Source: a virus. Taken from it: DNA of 46,067 nt. The stretch spans positions 1 to 46,067 of IMG/VR virus record IMGVR_UViG_3300018933_000008; one strand, 5' to 3'. Both the position numbers and the translations under genes were made by a program. The notes beneath the pieces were generated by a model. It made no database searches. It was not told the origin of the DNA and was given only the letters and a program-made list of their open reading frames with translations. Below are positions 16,057-24,653 of the stretch, piece by piece. Numbering within the stretch: the stretch's first letter is position 1; every line of letters begins with the position of its first letter.

Positions 16057-17115
16057 GTGCCGTTCGCCCGCCCGTCACTATCGGATCTCATAACCCGGAT
16101 CCGGGCAGATCTGTACAGTCGTCTGGCGAACCAGGGGCCGCTGCTCAGGCGCGCCGTCGCGAACGTGGTGGCGCCGGTATGGGCCGGGGCTACGCACATG
16201 CTCCATGGCCATCTGGACTGGATCGCCTTGCAGCTATTCCCCGACACGTCGGAAGAGGTGATGCTGCGTCGCCAAGCCGCCATGTATGGGATTTTTCCAT
16301 CTGCGGCCGAGTTCTCAGCTGGCCCAGTGCTTGTTGCCGGAGACGCCGGAGCGATCGTGCCAGCAGGTTCGATCCTGAAGTCTGCGGCCGGCCAATCCTA
16401 CGAGGTGATCGCGGAAGTAACGCTGCCCACCTTCGACCTGCGAGTAAAAGCGGTTTTAGCGGGCAAGGCTGGCGACCTTGAGCCTGGCGAAACGCTGTCC
16501 TTCGAAACGCCGATCCCGGGCGTGGAATCCGAGACGACGGTCGACGTTCCAGGCCTGCTTGGCGGAGAAGATGAAGGCGACCTGGAGAGCCTTCGCACGC
16601 GCCTTCTGCAGCGGTTGCAGGAACCTCCCGAGGGCGGATCTGACGCTGACTATAAAGCTTGGGCGCTTGCTGTTCCCGGCGTCACTCGGGTTTGGGTTTT
16701 CCCCCGCGAAAACGGCCTGGGCACGGTCGTGGTGCGGTTCGTTGTCGACAATGAGTCGGAGATAATCCCTACAGCGCCGAAGGTGGCCGAGGTTCAAGCT
16801 GCGTTAGACGCCGAACGGCCAACGACAGCAGAGGTTACGGCGCTGGCGCCAATCCCACTCTTGATACCCTTCGATATCCGGCTAACGCCAGACAACTCCA
16901 CAACACGGGCGGCCGCGCTCGCTGAGCTTCGCGACTTGATGTTCCGCGAAGGAGCGGCGGGAAACGGTTTGGGTCAAGGGAAGATCTTGCTTTCGCGAAT
17001 GCGGACCGCAATTGCGGCCGCGGGCGTAACTGACTACCAATTGCTTTCACCAGTTGCGGATGTGGTGCCCGGTCTCGGCCAGCTGCCGGTAGTGGGGGCC
17101 ATCACGTGGGAATAG
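16057..17115 (+). CDS. Baseplate wedge protein, Mu gp47 / gpJ-like
   Basis: 352 residues. VPFARPSLSDLITRIRADL, HGHLDWIALQLFPDTSEE, the beta-rich middle and LAKRLQ-like EEGDLESLRTRLLQRLQEPP, then VWVFPRENGLGTVVVRF match the baseplate J family (T4 gp6-like wedge). GTG at 16057 is preferred to GTG at 16051 because it restores the exact 36-nt spacing from TTGACA seen at the two other elements. The end overlaps gp48 by 10 bp. Confidence 0.88.
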   Translation: MPFARPSLSDLITRIRADLYSRLANQGPLLRRAVANVVAPVWAGATHMLHGHLDWIALQLFPDTSEEVMLRRQAAMYGIFPSAAEFSAGPVLVAGDAGAIVPAGSILKSAAGQSYEVIAEVTLPTFDLRVKAVLAGKAGDLEPGETLSFETPIPGVESETTVDVPGLLGGEDEGDLESLRTRLLQRLQEPPEGGSDADYKAWALAVPGVTRVWVFPRENGLGTVVVRFVVDNESEIIPTAPKVAEVQAALDAERPTTAEVTALAPIPLLIPFDIRLTPDNSTTRAAALAELRDLMFREGAAGNGLGQGKILLSRMRTAIAAAGVTDYQLLSPVADVVPGLGQLPVVGAITWE

Positions 17116-17687
17116 CATCCGCAGCCTATGCGCGAATGAAGCGTTCGTTGCTGCCGCCCGGGCGGGCGTGGACAGCTGCGCCTGGCACCTTCCTTTACCA
17201 GCTATTGCTCGGCACCTCAGACGAGCTTTCGCGAGTGAGTGATCGCGCAGCCAACCTCGTTGAAGAGTCCGATCCACGCACAGCTTTTGAACTGCTTCCA
17301 GATTACGAGCGTGTCTTGAAGCTCGCGCTGAGCGGCACCACTGCGCTGCGCAGGATCGCTGCGACGGAGTTGCTCACGCGACGGCTGAGAGTGCGCCCGA
17401 TCGACTATCGAAACACGCTATCTGCAGTCCTTGGACTTTCTCCTTCAGACGTTCAGGTGATAGAACGCAGCCGCGCAGTCGCCGCAACGTTTGACGAGCG
17501 GATGATCTTTGAGTTCTACATCTACCGCAATCCTGCATTGCCAGGTACCTACGATGTTGACCTTGCGCAGGAGATCGTCAACAGGATCCAACACTCCCAC
17601 ACGCGCGGCATGGTGGTTTTGTCGACACACTTCTTGTGTGATGACGAGCCGCTGAGCCTTTGCGACCGAGATCTTTTAGGAGTCTGA
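17106..17687 (+). CDS. Baseplate protein, Mu gp48-like (tail protein I class)
   Basis: 193 residues, GTG start inside the gp47 gene. MKRSLLPPGRAWTAAPGTFL, LVEESDPRTAFELLPDYERV and a C-terminal LCDDEPLSLCDRDLLGV follow the DUF2313/gp48 pattern. In Mu this protein completes the wedge and connects to the fibres. The following genes are receptor-side structures. Confidence 0.85.
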   Translation: MGIASAAYARMKRSLLPPGRAWTAAPGTFLYQLLLGTSDELSRVSDRAANLVEESDPRTAFELLPDYERVLKLALSGTTALRRIAATELLTRRLRVRPIDYRNTLSAVLGLSPSDVQVIERSRAVAATFDERMIFEFYIYRNPALPGTYDVDLAQEIVNRIQHSHTRGMVVLSTHFLCDDEPLSLCDRDLLGV

Positions 17688-17693
17688 AACTAT

Positions 17694-18779
17694 ATGGCGC
17701 TGCCACTCTCGAGAAACACAACGTACGCCGTAAAGTCACCGGTGAAGTCGGCAGATCTGAACGCCATCCAGGATCAGATCATAGCCTTGCACAGCCGGAC
17801 TGTTGAGCTGCCGTGGCTGAACTGGACCCTTCACAGGCCATCGGATGACAACGCTACGATAGGAGCTGCGGATCCGTTTACGGGGATGGGCTACCAAGGC
17901 GGCGCCCCGGGCGGCGCACAGCGACGGATCGTGGCGATAACCAACAATGGGCTTTGGTCGTCCCGGGACGCGATCAACTGGGACCAGGAAACAAAGCCTG
18001 GAGACTTCTTCGGCCCGAGCGGTGCGGCCGCAAGAGTTGTTTTGTTTTCAGCAGTAGCGGGTGGCCTGTGGATCGTTGTTGGGAGTGGAGCCGGAGGCGG
18101 CATTATCACGTCACCGGAAAGTGCCTTTGCGTGGACAGCACGAACGGATCCCGGCGCGGCCGCAGATAAAAATGCAATCTGCGAAAGCGGCTCGATCATC
18201 GTCGCTGCGCGCAGCGCTGGAGGCTTCATCACGTCCACCAATGGAACGTCCTGGACTGAGCGAACGCACCCTTCGACCGACAAGAATGTGGTTGACGTCA
18301 CTTGGTCGCCGTCGCTCGGGATCTTCTGCGCGGTCACCTCCTTCGGAAACCGGTTAACGAGCCCCGATGGCATAACCTGGACAAATCAAGGCAATCCCAC
18401 CCCAGGCACGACGCGCCTGGATTGCATCGTATGGAGCGAGGCGCATGGCGTGTTTGTGGTCCAGAACCGGGTGACCGGGCGGACCGAAAGATCTCCCGAT
18501 GGAATCACCTGGACCATCGGTGGAACCTGCATCGCAAGCGTAGCGGCGGGCGGCGGTCACCAGGGCGGCGCACAGATGCTTGCGGATGGCGATGCCATCT
18601 ATTCGCCGGGCGTCTATCTTGCGCGCTCCATGGATGGGGGCGTGTCGTGGGAGCTGACTGACGCGCCGGGGGTGATGGCCTGGCACGGGATCGTCAAGAT
18701 AGCAGGCCGCCTGGTCTTGTACGGAGGCGGCAACCTGCTTCGGCCCTACGTCGCAATGTCGCTCAAGCAATCGCCGTGA
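17694..18779 (+). CDS. Beta-propeller (BNR/Asp-box) tail protein
   Basis: 361 residues. The N-terminus (YAVKSPVKSADLNAIQDQII) looks like a tail-attachment segment. From about residue 80 there are at least five repeats of an Asp-box pattern: SSRDAINWDQE, TSTNGTSWTER, TSPDGITWTNQ, RSPDGITWTIG and SMDGGVSWELT. These build a sialidase-like beta-propeller. In phages such domains are found in side fibres or receptor-binding proteins and may recognise surface sugars. No enzyme residues are evident. TTTAGGAG precedes the ATG. Confidence 0.75.
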   Translation: MALPLSRNTTYAVKSPVKSADLNAIQDQIIALHSRTVELPWLNWTLHRPSDDNATIGAADPFTGMGYQGGAPGGAQRRIVAITNNGLWSSRDAINWDQETKPGDFFGPSGAAARVVLFSAVAGGLWIVVGSGAGGGIITSPESAFAWTARTDPGAAADKNAICESGSIIVAARSAGGFITSTNGTSWTERTHPSTDKNVVDVTWSPSLGIFCAVTSFGNRLTSPDGITWTNQGNPTPGTTRLDCIVWSEAHGVFVVQNRVTGRTERSPDGITWTIGGTCIASVAAGGGHQGGAQMLADGDAIYSPGVYLARSMDGGVSWELTDAPGVMAWHGIVKIAGRLVLYGGGNLLRPYVAMSLKQSP

Positions 18780-18785
18780 TCTCAA

Positions 18786-19778
18786 ATGGCGCTAACGTTC
18801 CTTTCCAGCGCGCTCTCTGATGCCCCTCCCGTGGGTCCCAAGGTCATCTTTGATCTTAAGACCCGCAAGAAGTTGGTTGGGCACACTATAGTCGCGAGCG
18901 GCGACGGACTCTCCGCATTCAGTGCAAGCGGCGACGTGATCACGCATTCAGGCGACGGCCCTGGGGGAATGAACAACCAGGGCGCTTGGTTCGTGGAGCA
19001 AGCGCCGACAGGCGGGCGGCAGTCATGCTTTCAGATTGGGCACGTCAACGGCGTTTTGTGGTGGCAGTACTCCAAGTCCGCGGGCTTTGTAGGAGGTTCG
19101 CCAAGCGCTTCGACCTGCCCCACTGCCACCGACGCAAAGAACGTTTTGGGCACAGGCCCCGGGTTCTCGGGAGCCACATACGTTACCGGTGGCATATCGG
19201 CGATCCGCTACAGCATTTTGGTTGACGACGCAGCCCCATGGGGCTGGCTTGTGATGGCTAACCCTTCCGCGGGCGCTGGCCAATCGTCGCCGTATTGGAT
19301 GCAAATGTTGCTGGCCTGCGACCCGGTCATGGCGCTGCCCGGCGATGACGATCCTTACATGTTCCTCGCCGCGTACGGAGCGGACCAGGTGGGAAGCCCC
19401 GTCTACCACGGCATCAATAACACCCAATCGGCCTTCGTTAAGCATGCGACGTTAGACGGATCCTACGGGGCGTGGGGTTACAACAACGGCGCCTGGCAGT
19501 CCATCCCCTGGAGGCCACCTGCTGCGTATCCAAGTCACCAGGCGCCAAATACCCTTGGGGTTAATCCCTACTCTGGAAACGACATGTTGATCGCCGTGCC
19601 CTACATGGCCAGCAGTCCGCCGCTTTCCAACGGTGGATATAAGGGCCTAAGCACGCTGCTGCATTTCACCTCAGCCAATCGAACGATGGCGGACAGGTAT
19701 CAACTTGAAGCCGAGGGTGACTATCGCGACATCGGCGGCATGGCCATCTCCTGGGATGGAAGCGTGGCGGTACTCTGA
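18786..19778 (+). CDS. Unknown structural protein, probably tail/fibre
   Basis: 330 residues, Gly/Ser/Ala/Trp-rich and beta-like throughout, without signal peptide, coiled coil or recognisable motif. Segments such as NNQGAWFVEQAPTGGRQSCF and YHGINNTQSAFVKHATLDGS suggest a compact surface-binding or sandwich domain. It starts like its neighbour (MAL...) and is coupled by ATGA overlap to the gp46-like gene. Position among baseplate/fibre genes implies a virion role. The family is not recognised. Confidence 0.6.
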   Translation: MALTFLSSALSDAPPVGPKVIFDLKTRKKLVGHTIVASGDGLSAFSASGDVITHSGDGPGGMNNQGAWFVEQAPTGGRQSCFQIGHVNGVLWWQYSKSAGFVGGSPSASTCPTATDAKNVLGTGPGFSGATYVTGGISAIRYSILVDDAAPWGWLVMANPSAGAGQSSPYWMQMLLACDPVMALPGDDDPYMFLAAYGADQVGSPVYHGINNTQSAFVKHATLDGSYGAWGYNNGAWQSIPWRPPAAYPSHQAPNTLGVNPYSGNDMLIAVPYMASSPPLSNGGYKGLSTLLHFTSANRTMADRYQLEAEGDYRDIGGMAISWDGSVAVL

Positions 19779-20629
19779 TGGCCACCTATCAGATAGAGTT
19801 TCTGTCGCTTTCGCCGCCTGCAGGCGCTGCAGATGCGGATCCACCTGCGATCACGTTCTCGCCGCTAGCGGGTGCTGTTATCCCGCCGACCGACGTCGTG
19901 ACCATTCAGGTCACAGACGCGAGCCCCATTACTTCTCTGTTTGTGGCCGTTCAATTTCTCGGTGGGACGTGGGAGATCGTTCACGATGGCGCGAGCTTCA
20001 CTCCGCGCTTTGCGGCCGGGAGCTCCGGTGGGACTCCTGAAAACCGGGTCTTGGGGATCGCGTTTCCAGGCGGTTGGCCTGCGGCTCCCGTGTTCAAAGT
20101 GTGGGCTGGCGACGTGCATGGAAACCTTGCGCAGGCGTCTGCCGCCTACGCCTTGCCGGCGCTCGTGCCTTCGTCGAGCGAGAGTCTGAGCGCATTCGAT
20201 CCATACCTCGCGACCGAAGGACTTCGGACCGCGGTCATCATCTCGCTGTTCAGTGACCGTCGCGCGGACGATGGGTCAACGGTGCCGGCGGGCGACGGGG
20301 ATCTGCGCGGCTGGTGGGGTGATGCATTCAGTTCGACTCAAGGCGACCGAATAGGGTCCCGCTTGTGGTTGCTAGACCGATCGACGATCACCGCCAACCT
20401 GTCCCAGCGCGCTCAGGAATACGCGAAGGAAGCGTTGGCGTGGATGCTCGAGGACAACGTGGCCAGCAAGATCGACGTGTCAGCCGCCGTCGTAGGACGC
20501 GACAGGCTCGACCTTACGATCGAAATCACTCAGCCCCAAGGCGATAGCGTGTCTTTTCGGTTTGCTCACGTCTGGGAAGCCGAGCGCGCCCAACGGTTTG
20601 ATCTCTCCATCTTTGAGGCTGCAACATGA
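19778..20629 (+). CDS. Mu gp46-like wedge protein with extra N-terminal domain
   Basis: 283 residues. The C-terminal part (from about residue 140) carries the GP46 pattern: TAVIISLFSDRRA, DLRGWWGDAF, RIGSRLWLLDRST, AQEYAKEALAWMLEDNVAS and LDLTIEITQPQGDSVSFRF. In Mu gp46 is only this part and lies between gp45 and gp47. Here it is displaced behind two receptor-side genes and fused to an N-terminal Ig-like beta-sandwich (residues 1-130: PPAITFSPLAGAVIPPTDVV, TSLFVAVQFLGGTWEIVHDG). The extra domain may link wedge and fibre. The gene is coupled on both sides by ATGA overlaps. Confidence 0.75.
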   Translation: MATYQIEFLSLSPPAGAADADPPAITFSPLAGAVIPPTDVVTIQVTDASPITSLFVAVQFLGGTWEIVHDGASFTPRFAAGSSGGTPENRVLGIAFPGGWPAAPVFKVWAGDVHGNLAQASAAYALPALVPSSSESLSAFDPYLATEGLRTAVIISLFSDRRADDGSTVPAGDGDLRGWWGDAFSSTQGDRIGSRLWLLDRSTITANLSQRAQEYAKEALAWMLEDNVASKIDVSAAVVGRDRLDLTIEITQPQGDSVSFRFAHVWEAERAQRFDLSIFEAAT

Positions 20630-23600
20630 TCCTCGATTGCATCCTGCAAGACAACCCATTGCCGCCCGCTTTCAATAGCGGCTTGCTGGTCGCCACAAAG
20701 CAGAACCTTCGCTGGCCGCCCGGTGCCTACGGGGATCTGAAGGCGCGGCTGCGGCGTCAGGACGGCACCCCCGTGGTGTTGACCGGAGGCATACTCCGCC
20801 TCGCGATCAGGGAAGTTACCAACGTGACGAGCGCAGCTGCGCTGGTCCGTGATGCGACGCTCACGAATGAGGCGCAGGGTCTTGCTGTTTTCCAGCTGGA
20901 CAGCGGCGACACTGCCGCCTTTGTGGAGGGGCGTCGATATTTCTATGACGTCTGGTGGCTGGATGCCTCCGGGCGGCGCTACCAGGTTGTGCCGCACTCG
21001 GAGTGGGTCGCCGCGCCGGTGGTGTTAGAAACAGGAGACCAGCCCACGCTTGGGCCCTCATTGCCTCCGGGGCCATTCGAGCCGCCCGTTGAGCCGGAGC
21101 TTGATCCGCTTGCCGCCATTGCAGCTGCGGGCGCCACTGGGTCCCTCCTTCGCTGCATAGTGGAAGATCATTCGGTTCCGCCACCGTTCGGCAGCGGCCT
21201 CATGGTTCCAACTCGGCAGCCTTTGCGCTGGCCCCGGGGGGCATACGGTGAGCTAGCGGCACAGGTGCAGCGACGCAATGGATCGCCGGTGGTGTTGAGC
21301 GATGGCATTCTGCGCCTTGCGATCCGGTCCGTTACCAATGTGGCGATCCCCCCGCTGCTGATCAGAGACGCGATCATCACGAACGCGGAACAAGGCCTTG
21401 CCTACTTCGTGATCGTGACGTCGGACACGGCCGGCCTTGCTCAGGGGCAGAAGTACTACTACGACGTCTGGTGGCTTGATCCGAACGGTGAGAGGTACCA
21501 GGTGGTCCCGATCTCTGAGTGGCTTGCCGCCCCAACGGTCTTGCAGCCTGCTGATGCCGCCGACATTCCAGGCGCTACTGTGCCGCTTCCGGTATGGGTC
21601 CAGTCTGTTGTGGCGGGCTCTGGCGTGTCCGTCAACAACATGGATCCGCGCAATCCTGTCGTGTCCGCCACGAGCTCGGCCATCCTCGCGGGCGTTGTGG
21701 CCGGAGCTGGGATCACCGTTGATGGCACCGACCCTGCTTTGCCTGTTATTGCCGCCACCACAACGGGTGTGGTTGCTTCGCTTAACGCTGGCCCGGGCGT
21801 CGCAATTGACGCCAGCGACCCAGTGAACCCAACGATCAGCGCCACTGGCACCGGAGTGGTGGCGAGTCTCAGCGCAGGCGCTGGCATCGCGATCAATAGC
21901 GCGGACCCTGTGCATCCTGTGATCTCCGCGACGGCCACGGGCGTCGTGGCGAATCTGGTGGCGGGCGCTGGCGTTTCAGTTGATGCAACCGATCCTGTCC
22001 ATCCGGTGGTGACGGCCGAGGTTACAGCGGCCCGCCTGATCACTGCCGGTGCAGGCCTCGCGGGAGGCGGCAGCCTATCCGCAGATCGAACCATCGACGT
22101 TGTCGCGAATCCCGATGGCTCCATCGTTGTTAGCTCGGATGACGTTCGCGTTGGCGTCTTGGCTACTGATGCGCAGCATGGCGCACGCGGAGGCGGCTCC
22201 TTGCACGCCGATGCAGTGGCCGGCGGCAATGCGGGATTCTTGTCTGGAGCAGACAAAAGCAAGCTCGATGGCCTCCCCTCCGCTGCCGTGGCGGCTTCGC
22301 GGCAAGTGGTAGCGGGCGGCGGCTTAGTCGGTGGCGGTGACCTGACAGCAGATCGCACGTTCAGCATTGCAGCGAATGCTGATGGTTCGATCGTCGTCAA
22401 CGCAGATGACATTGGCGTGGGCGTCCTTGCGTCGGACGCTCAGCATGGGGATCGTGGCGGGGGCGGCCTCCATGCTACTGCTGTGGCCGGCGGCAACGCC
22501 GGATTCTTGTCTGGTGCAGATAAGAGCAAGCTTGACGGGCTGCCTTCATCCGCCGTGGTGTCGCTAGGGGCGGGAGCAGGGATCTCCGTGGATGCGTTCG
22601 ACCCGCTTCATCCGAGCGTCGCGCTTGCTTGGGCGAACGTGGGCAACGGCGAGCTCTTGCGCAAGATCGGGGATGCCTTGGCCGGCTATCCAATCCTTGC
22701 CGACTGGGCGTTAACCGGAATCCGTTACTACGCGTGCGACTACATCAACGGATCGGACTCCAACGTTGGCTATTCCGACGTGAGCGCTACAGCGGCCGGC
22801 GCCGTGGCGGTTAAGACCATTGAGAAGATGCTTTCCCTCGTCCCACGCTTCGGCGCTGGCCGCGCGTGGGTTGGGCTCGTGCGTGGCAACCCAAGCGGCG
22901 CGTCGTTGACCTACTACCGCCCCGGCTCTGGGACGGTTGTTGATGACGTCGATCTGCGGCCCTTCCGTGACTACCGCTACTACAACGTCAGAACCACGCG
23001 CGATTTCGCGGGCACTGTCGCTGATAAAGAGTTGCTGGCCCCAGAGATCGTTCTTCAAGGGCCAAATAGCGATGGCTCATTTACGGTTGCGGCGGGCGGA
23101 ACCACCTCCGGCATCTCCATCGCAGCAGGAACGCTCACTGCATTGCCTGGGATCGCTGGCTACCGCGTGCGGTTCAAGGGCGTTGTGACCGCCGGGCTTG
23201 CCAACATCAGCCGCAATATCGCATACAACACTACGACCGCGCTGCAGTTTGGAGAAACCACCGCCATTGCGCCCGCCGAAGGGGAGCAATTCTTCATCGA
23301 GCGCCCCGGCGTGATCATCGATAACTTTTTCTCAGGCTCGGGAATGGGCGGCGGCGGCGGCAGTGGGTTTACGTCCACGTTTCAGGCGCACGTCGCTGGC
23401 TTCCGTTGCCTACAAACGACGCTTGCCACGGCCTTTGTCAGCGGCTCAGACCTTACGGTTGACCTGTCGTTTATGGAGTTCCATAACCGGTTCTCCTGCG
23501 GCTACGTGCAGTCCGTTCGCGTTGCTCACGACTATTACGATGAGCTTGGCCTTTCCCGCGTTTCGGGGATGGGGATGCGCGTAACGTGCAACGCTTCGCC

Positions 23601-24336
23601 TAACATGCTTATCGGCGCATCGTCCGCTCAATTCAATATCACGCACTCTGCGATTCTGAAGGGCACTACCACGACGAACGTGGCCATCATTCGGTGCATG
23701 GGCAGCGCGGTAATCGGAGGCGGTTGCTATATGAACATCGCTGTAGCGCCTCTTGCCGGGACCGGGATCATCACAATCGGCAACAATGGGATAACGCAGA
23801 TCCGCCGCGCCTACTTCGACGGCGGCGCTAACGTCAGGGTGTCCAGCGGTGTGATGTGGTGCAACGTGCGCGGTTGCGACTTTAACAACCTCGGATCTGC
23901 CGCCGCAGTCCTAATTAACACTGTCCAATACGGGATGTTGCTGTTCATAGACGATTGCCTATCGAGCCACGGCGGCAACACGGGCGTCGTTGTGAGCATG
24001 TCGGCAAACGGGTTCTACAGTCGCGTGATGTTCGGCTTGGCTGTAGCGAACAACCTTGCGTGGACGGGCGCCGATTTTCTGACAGTGGATGGGACGATCA
24101 CCCAAGCCAACCTCAACGCCAGCCAAATGATCGACAGCCGGCAGAACATATTCCTCGGCGCTAGCACGGGCGCACGACTCCGGAGGCTCACCCCGGGCGT
24201 CGACTTCAATACTCCCGTTCTCACAGCCGACCCAGCGAGTCCGATGGATGGCGACGAGTGGACAACGAACATCGGCGGCGTGCGCAGCAAGTGCAAACGC
24301 ATAGGTGGCGTCACATATCGCACGGTGCTTACTTGA
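20626..24336 (+). CDS. Tail fibre with duplicated domains and beta-helix
   Basis: 1236 residues. Two tandem copies of a beta-rich N-terminal domain (about 1-145 and 172-310: LRWPPGAYGDLKARLRR / LRWPRGAYGELAAQVQR, then YYDVWWLDPNG). Then about five 27-residue repeats (VASLNAGPGVAIDASDPVNP type, 327-463), two 89-residue repeats ending GGNAGFLSGADKSKLDGLPS (about 468-646), and a long Gly/Asn/Val-rich stretch that looks like a right-handed beta-helix (700-1180). The C-terminus SPMDGDEWTTNIGGVRSKCK is a common fibre tip. It should recognise the host surface. The duplicated 5-prime DNA is prone to recombination. Confidence 0.85.
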   Translation: MILDCILQDNPLPPAFNSGLLVATKQNLRWPPGAYGDLKARLRRQDGTPVVLTGGILRLAIREVTNVTSAAALVRDATLTNEAQGLAVFQLDSGDTAAFVEGRRYFYDVWWLDASGRRYQVVPHSEWVAAPVVLETGDQPTLGPSLPPGPFEPPVEPELDPLAAIAAAGATGSLLRCIVEDHSVPPPFGSGLMVPTRQPLRWPRGAYGELAAQVQRRNGSPVVLSDGILRLAIRSVTNVAIPPLLIRDAIITNAEQGLAYFVIVTSDTAGLAQGQKYYYDVWWLDPNGERYQVVPISEWLAAPTVLQPADAADIPGATVPLPVWVQSVVAGSGVSVNNMDPRNPVVSATSSAILAGVVAGAGITVDGTDPALPVIAATTTGVVASLNAGPGVAIDASDPVNPTISATGTGVVASLSAGAGIAINSADPVHPVISATATGVVANLVAGAGVSVDATDPVHPVVTAEVTAARLITAGAGLAGGGSLSADRTIDVVANPDGSIVVSSDDVRVGVLATDAQHGARGGGSLHADAVAGGNAGFLSGADKSKLDGLPSAAVAASRQVVAGGGLVGGGDLTADRTFSIAANADGSIVVNADDIGVGVLASDAQHGDRGGGGLHATAVAGGNAGFLSGADKSKLDGLPSSAVVSLGAGAGISVDAFDPLHPSVALAWANVGNGELLRKIGDALAGYPILADWALTGIRYYACDYINGSDSNVGYSDVSATAAGAVAVKTIEKMLSLVPRFGAGRAWVGLVRGNPSGASLTYYRPGSGTVVDDVDLRPFRDYRYYNVRTTRDFAGTVADKELLAPEIVLQGPNSDGSFTVAAGGTTSGISIAAGTLTALPGIAGYRVRFKGVVTAGLANISRNIAYNTTTALQFGETTAIAPAEGEQFFIERPGVIIDNFFSGSGMGGGGGSGFTSTFQAHVAGFRCLQTTLATAFVSGSDLTVDLSFMEFHNRFSCGYVQSVRVAHDYYDELGLSRVSGMGMRVTCNASPNMLIGASSAQFNITHSAILKGTTTTNVAIIRCMGSAVIGGGCYMNIAVAPLAGTGIITIGNNGITQIRRAYFDGGANVRVSSGVMWCNVRGCDFNNLGSAAAVLINTVQYGMLLFIDDCLSSHGGNTGVVVSMSANGFYSRVMFGLAVANNLAWTGADFLTVDGTITQANLNASQMIDSRQNIFLGASTGARLRRLTPGVDFNTPVLTADPASPMDGDEWTTNIGGVRSKCKRIGGVTYRTVLT
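22029..22565 (+). repeat. Two tandem 89-codon repeats in the fibre gene
   Basis: Two successive in-frame units of about 267 bp encode GAGLAGGGSLSADRT... and GGGLVGGGDLTADRT..., both ending in a GFLSGADKSKLDG segment. DNA identity is high in parts (GCGGGATTCTTGTCTGG and GCCGGATTCTTGTCTGG). A repeat-number change would alter fibre length without breaking the frame. Confidence 0.75.
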
Positions 24337-24650
24337 CCCTGTCGGAGGTGTTCCAGTCGCTGGCGTTCATGCTGATCGCAGTCTCCACGCAAGCGATCAT
24401 GCAAATGTTTGGGCGAGTGACGCTCGTGGTCCGCCCGCACTGGTACAAGCACGAGTGGTTCAAAGCCTTTGTTGCTAGTCAAAACTGCGTATGGGGGATC
24501 ATTCTCGCCTTCGTGGTGGACCTGCCAAGGTTGCCGGTTGGCGAGCGCGTGCTGGTCGGAATGGTGGCGGGCTTTCTGTCGCTTGGTGTTTATGAGATGG
24601 TGCTGAAGCGCTTCGAGGCAACTTCTACCACGCCGAAAGAAGAGTGTTAG
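24333..24650 (+). CDS. Putative holin
   Basis: 105 residues. It starts at TTG 24333, which overlaps the fibre stop (TTGA). ATG 24369 is an alternative. Hydrophobic segments VFQSLAFMLIAVSTQAIMQM, VWGIILAFVVDLP and GMVAGFLSLGVYEMVLK give two to three membrane spans with a charged C-terminus. Small size, position between fibre and endolysin, and topology fit a holin that permeabilises the inner membrane. It has no family signature I can name. Confidence 0.65.
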   Translation: MTLSEVFQSLAFMLIAVSTQAIMQMFGRVTLVVRPHWYKHEWFKAFVASQNCVWGIILAFVVDLPRLPVGERVLVGMVAGFLSLGVYEMVLKRFEATSTTPKEEC

Positions 24651-24653
24651 GCC

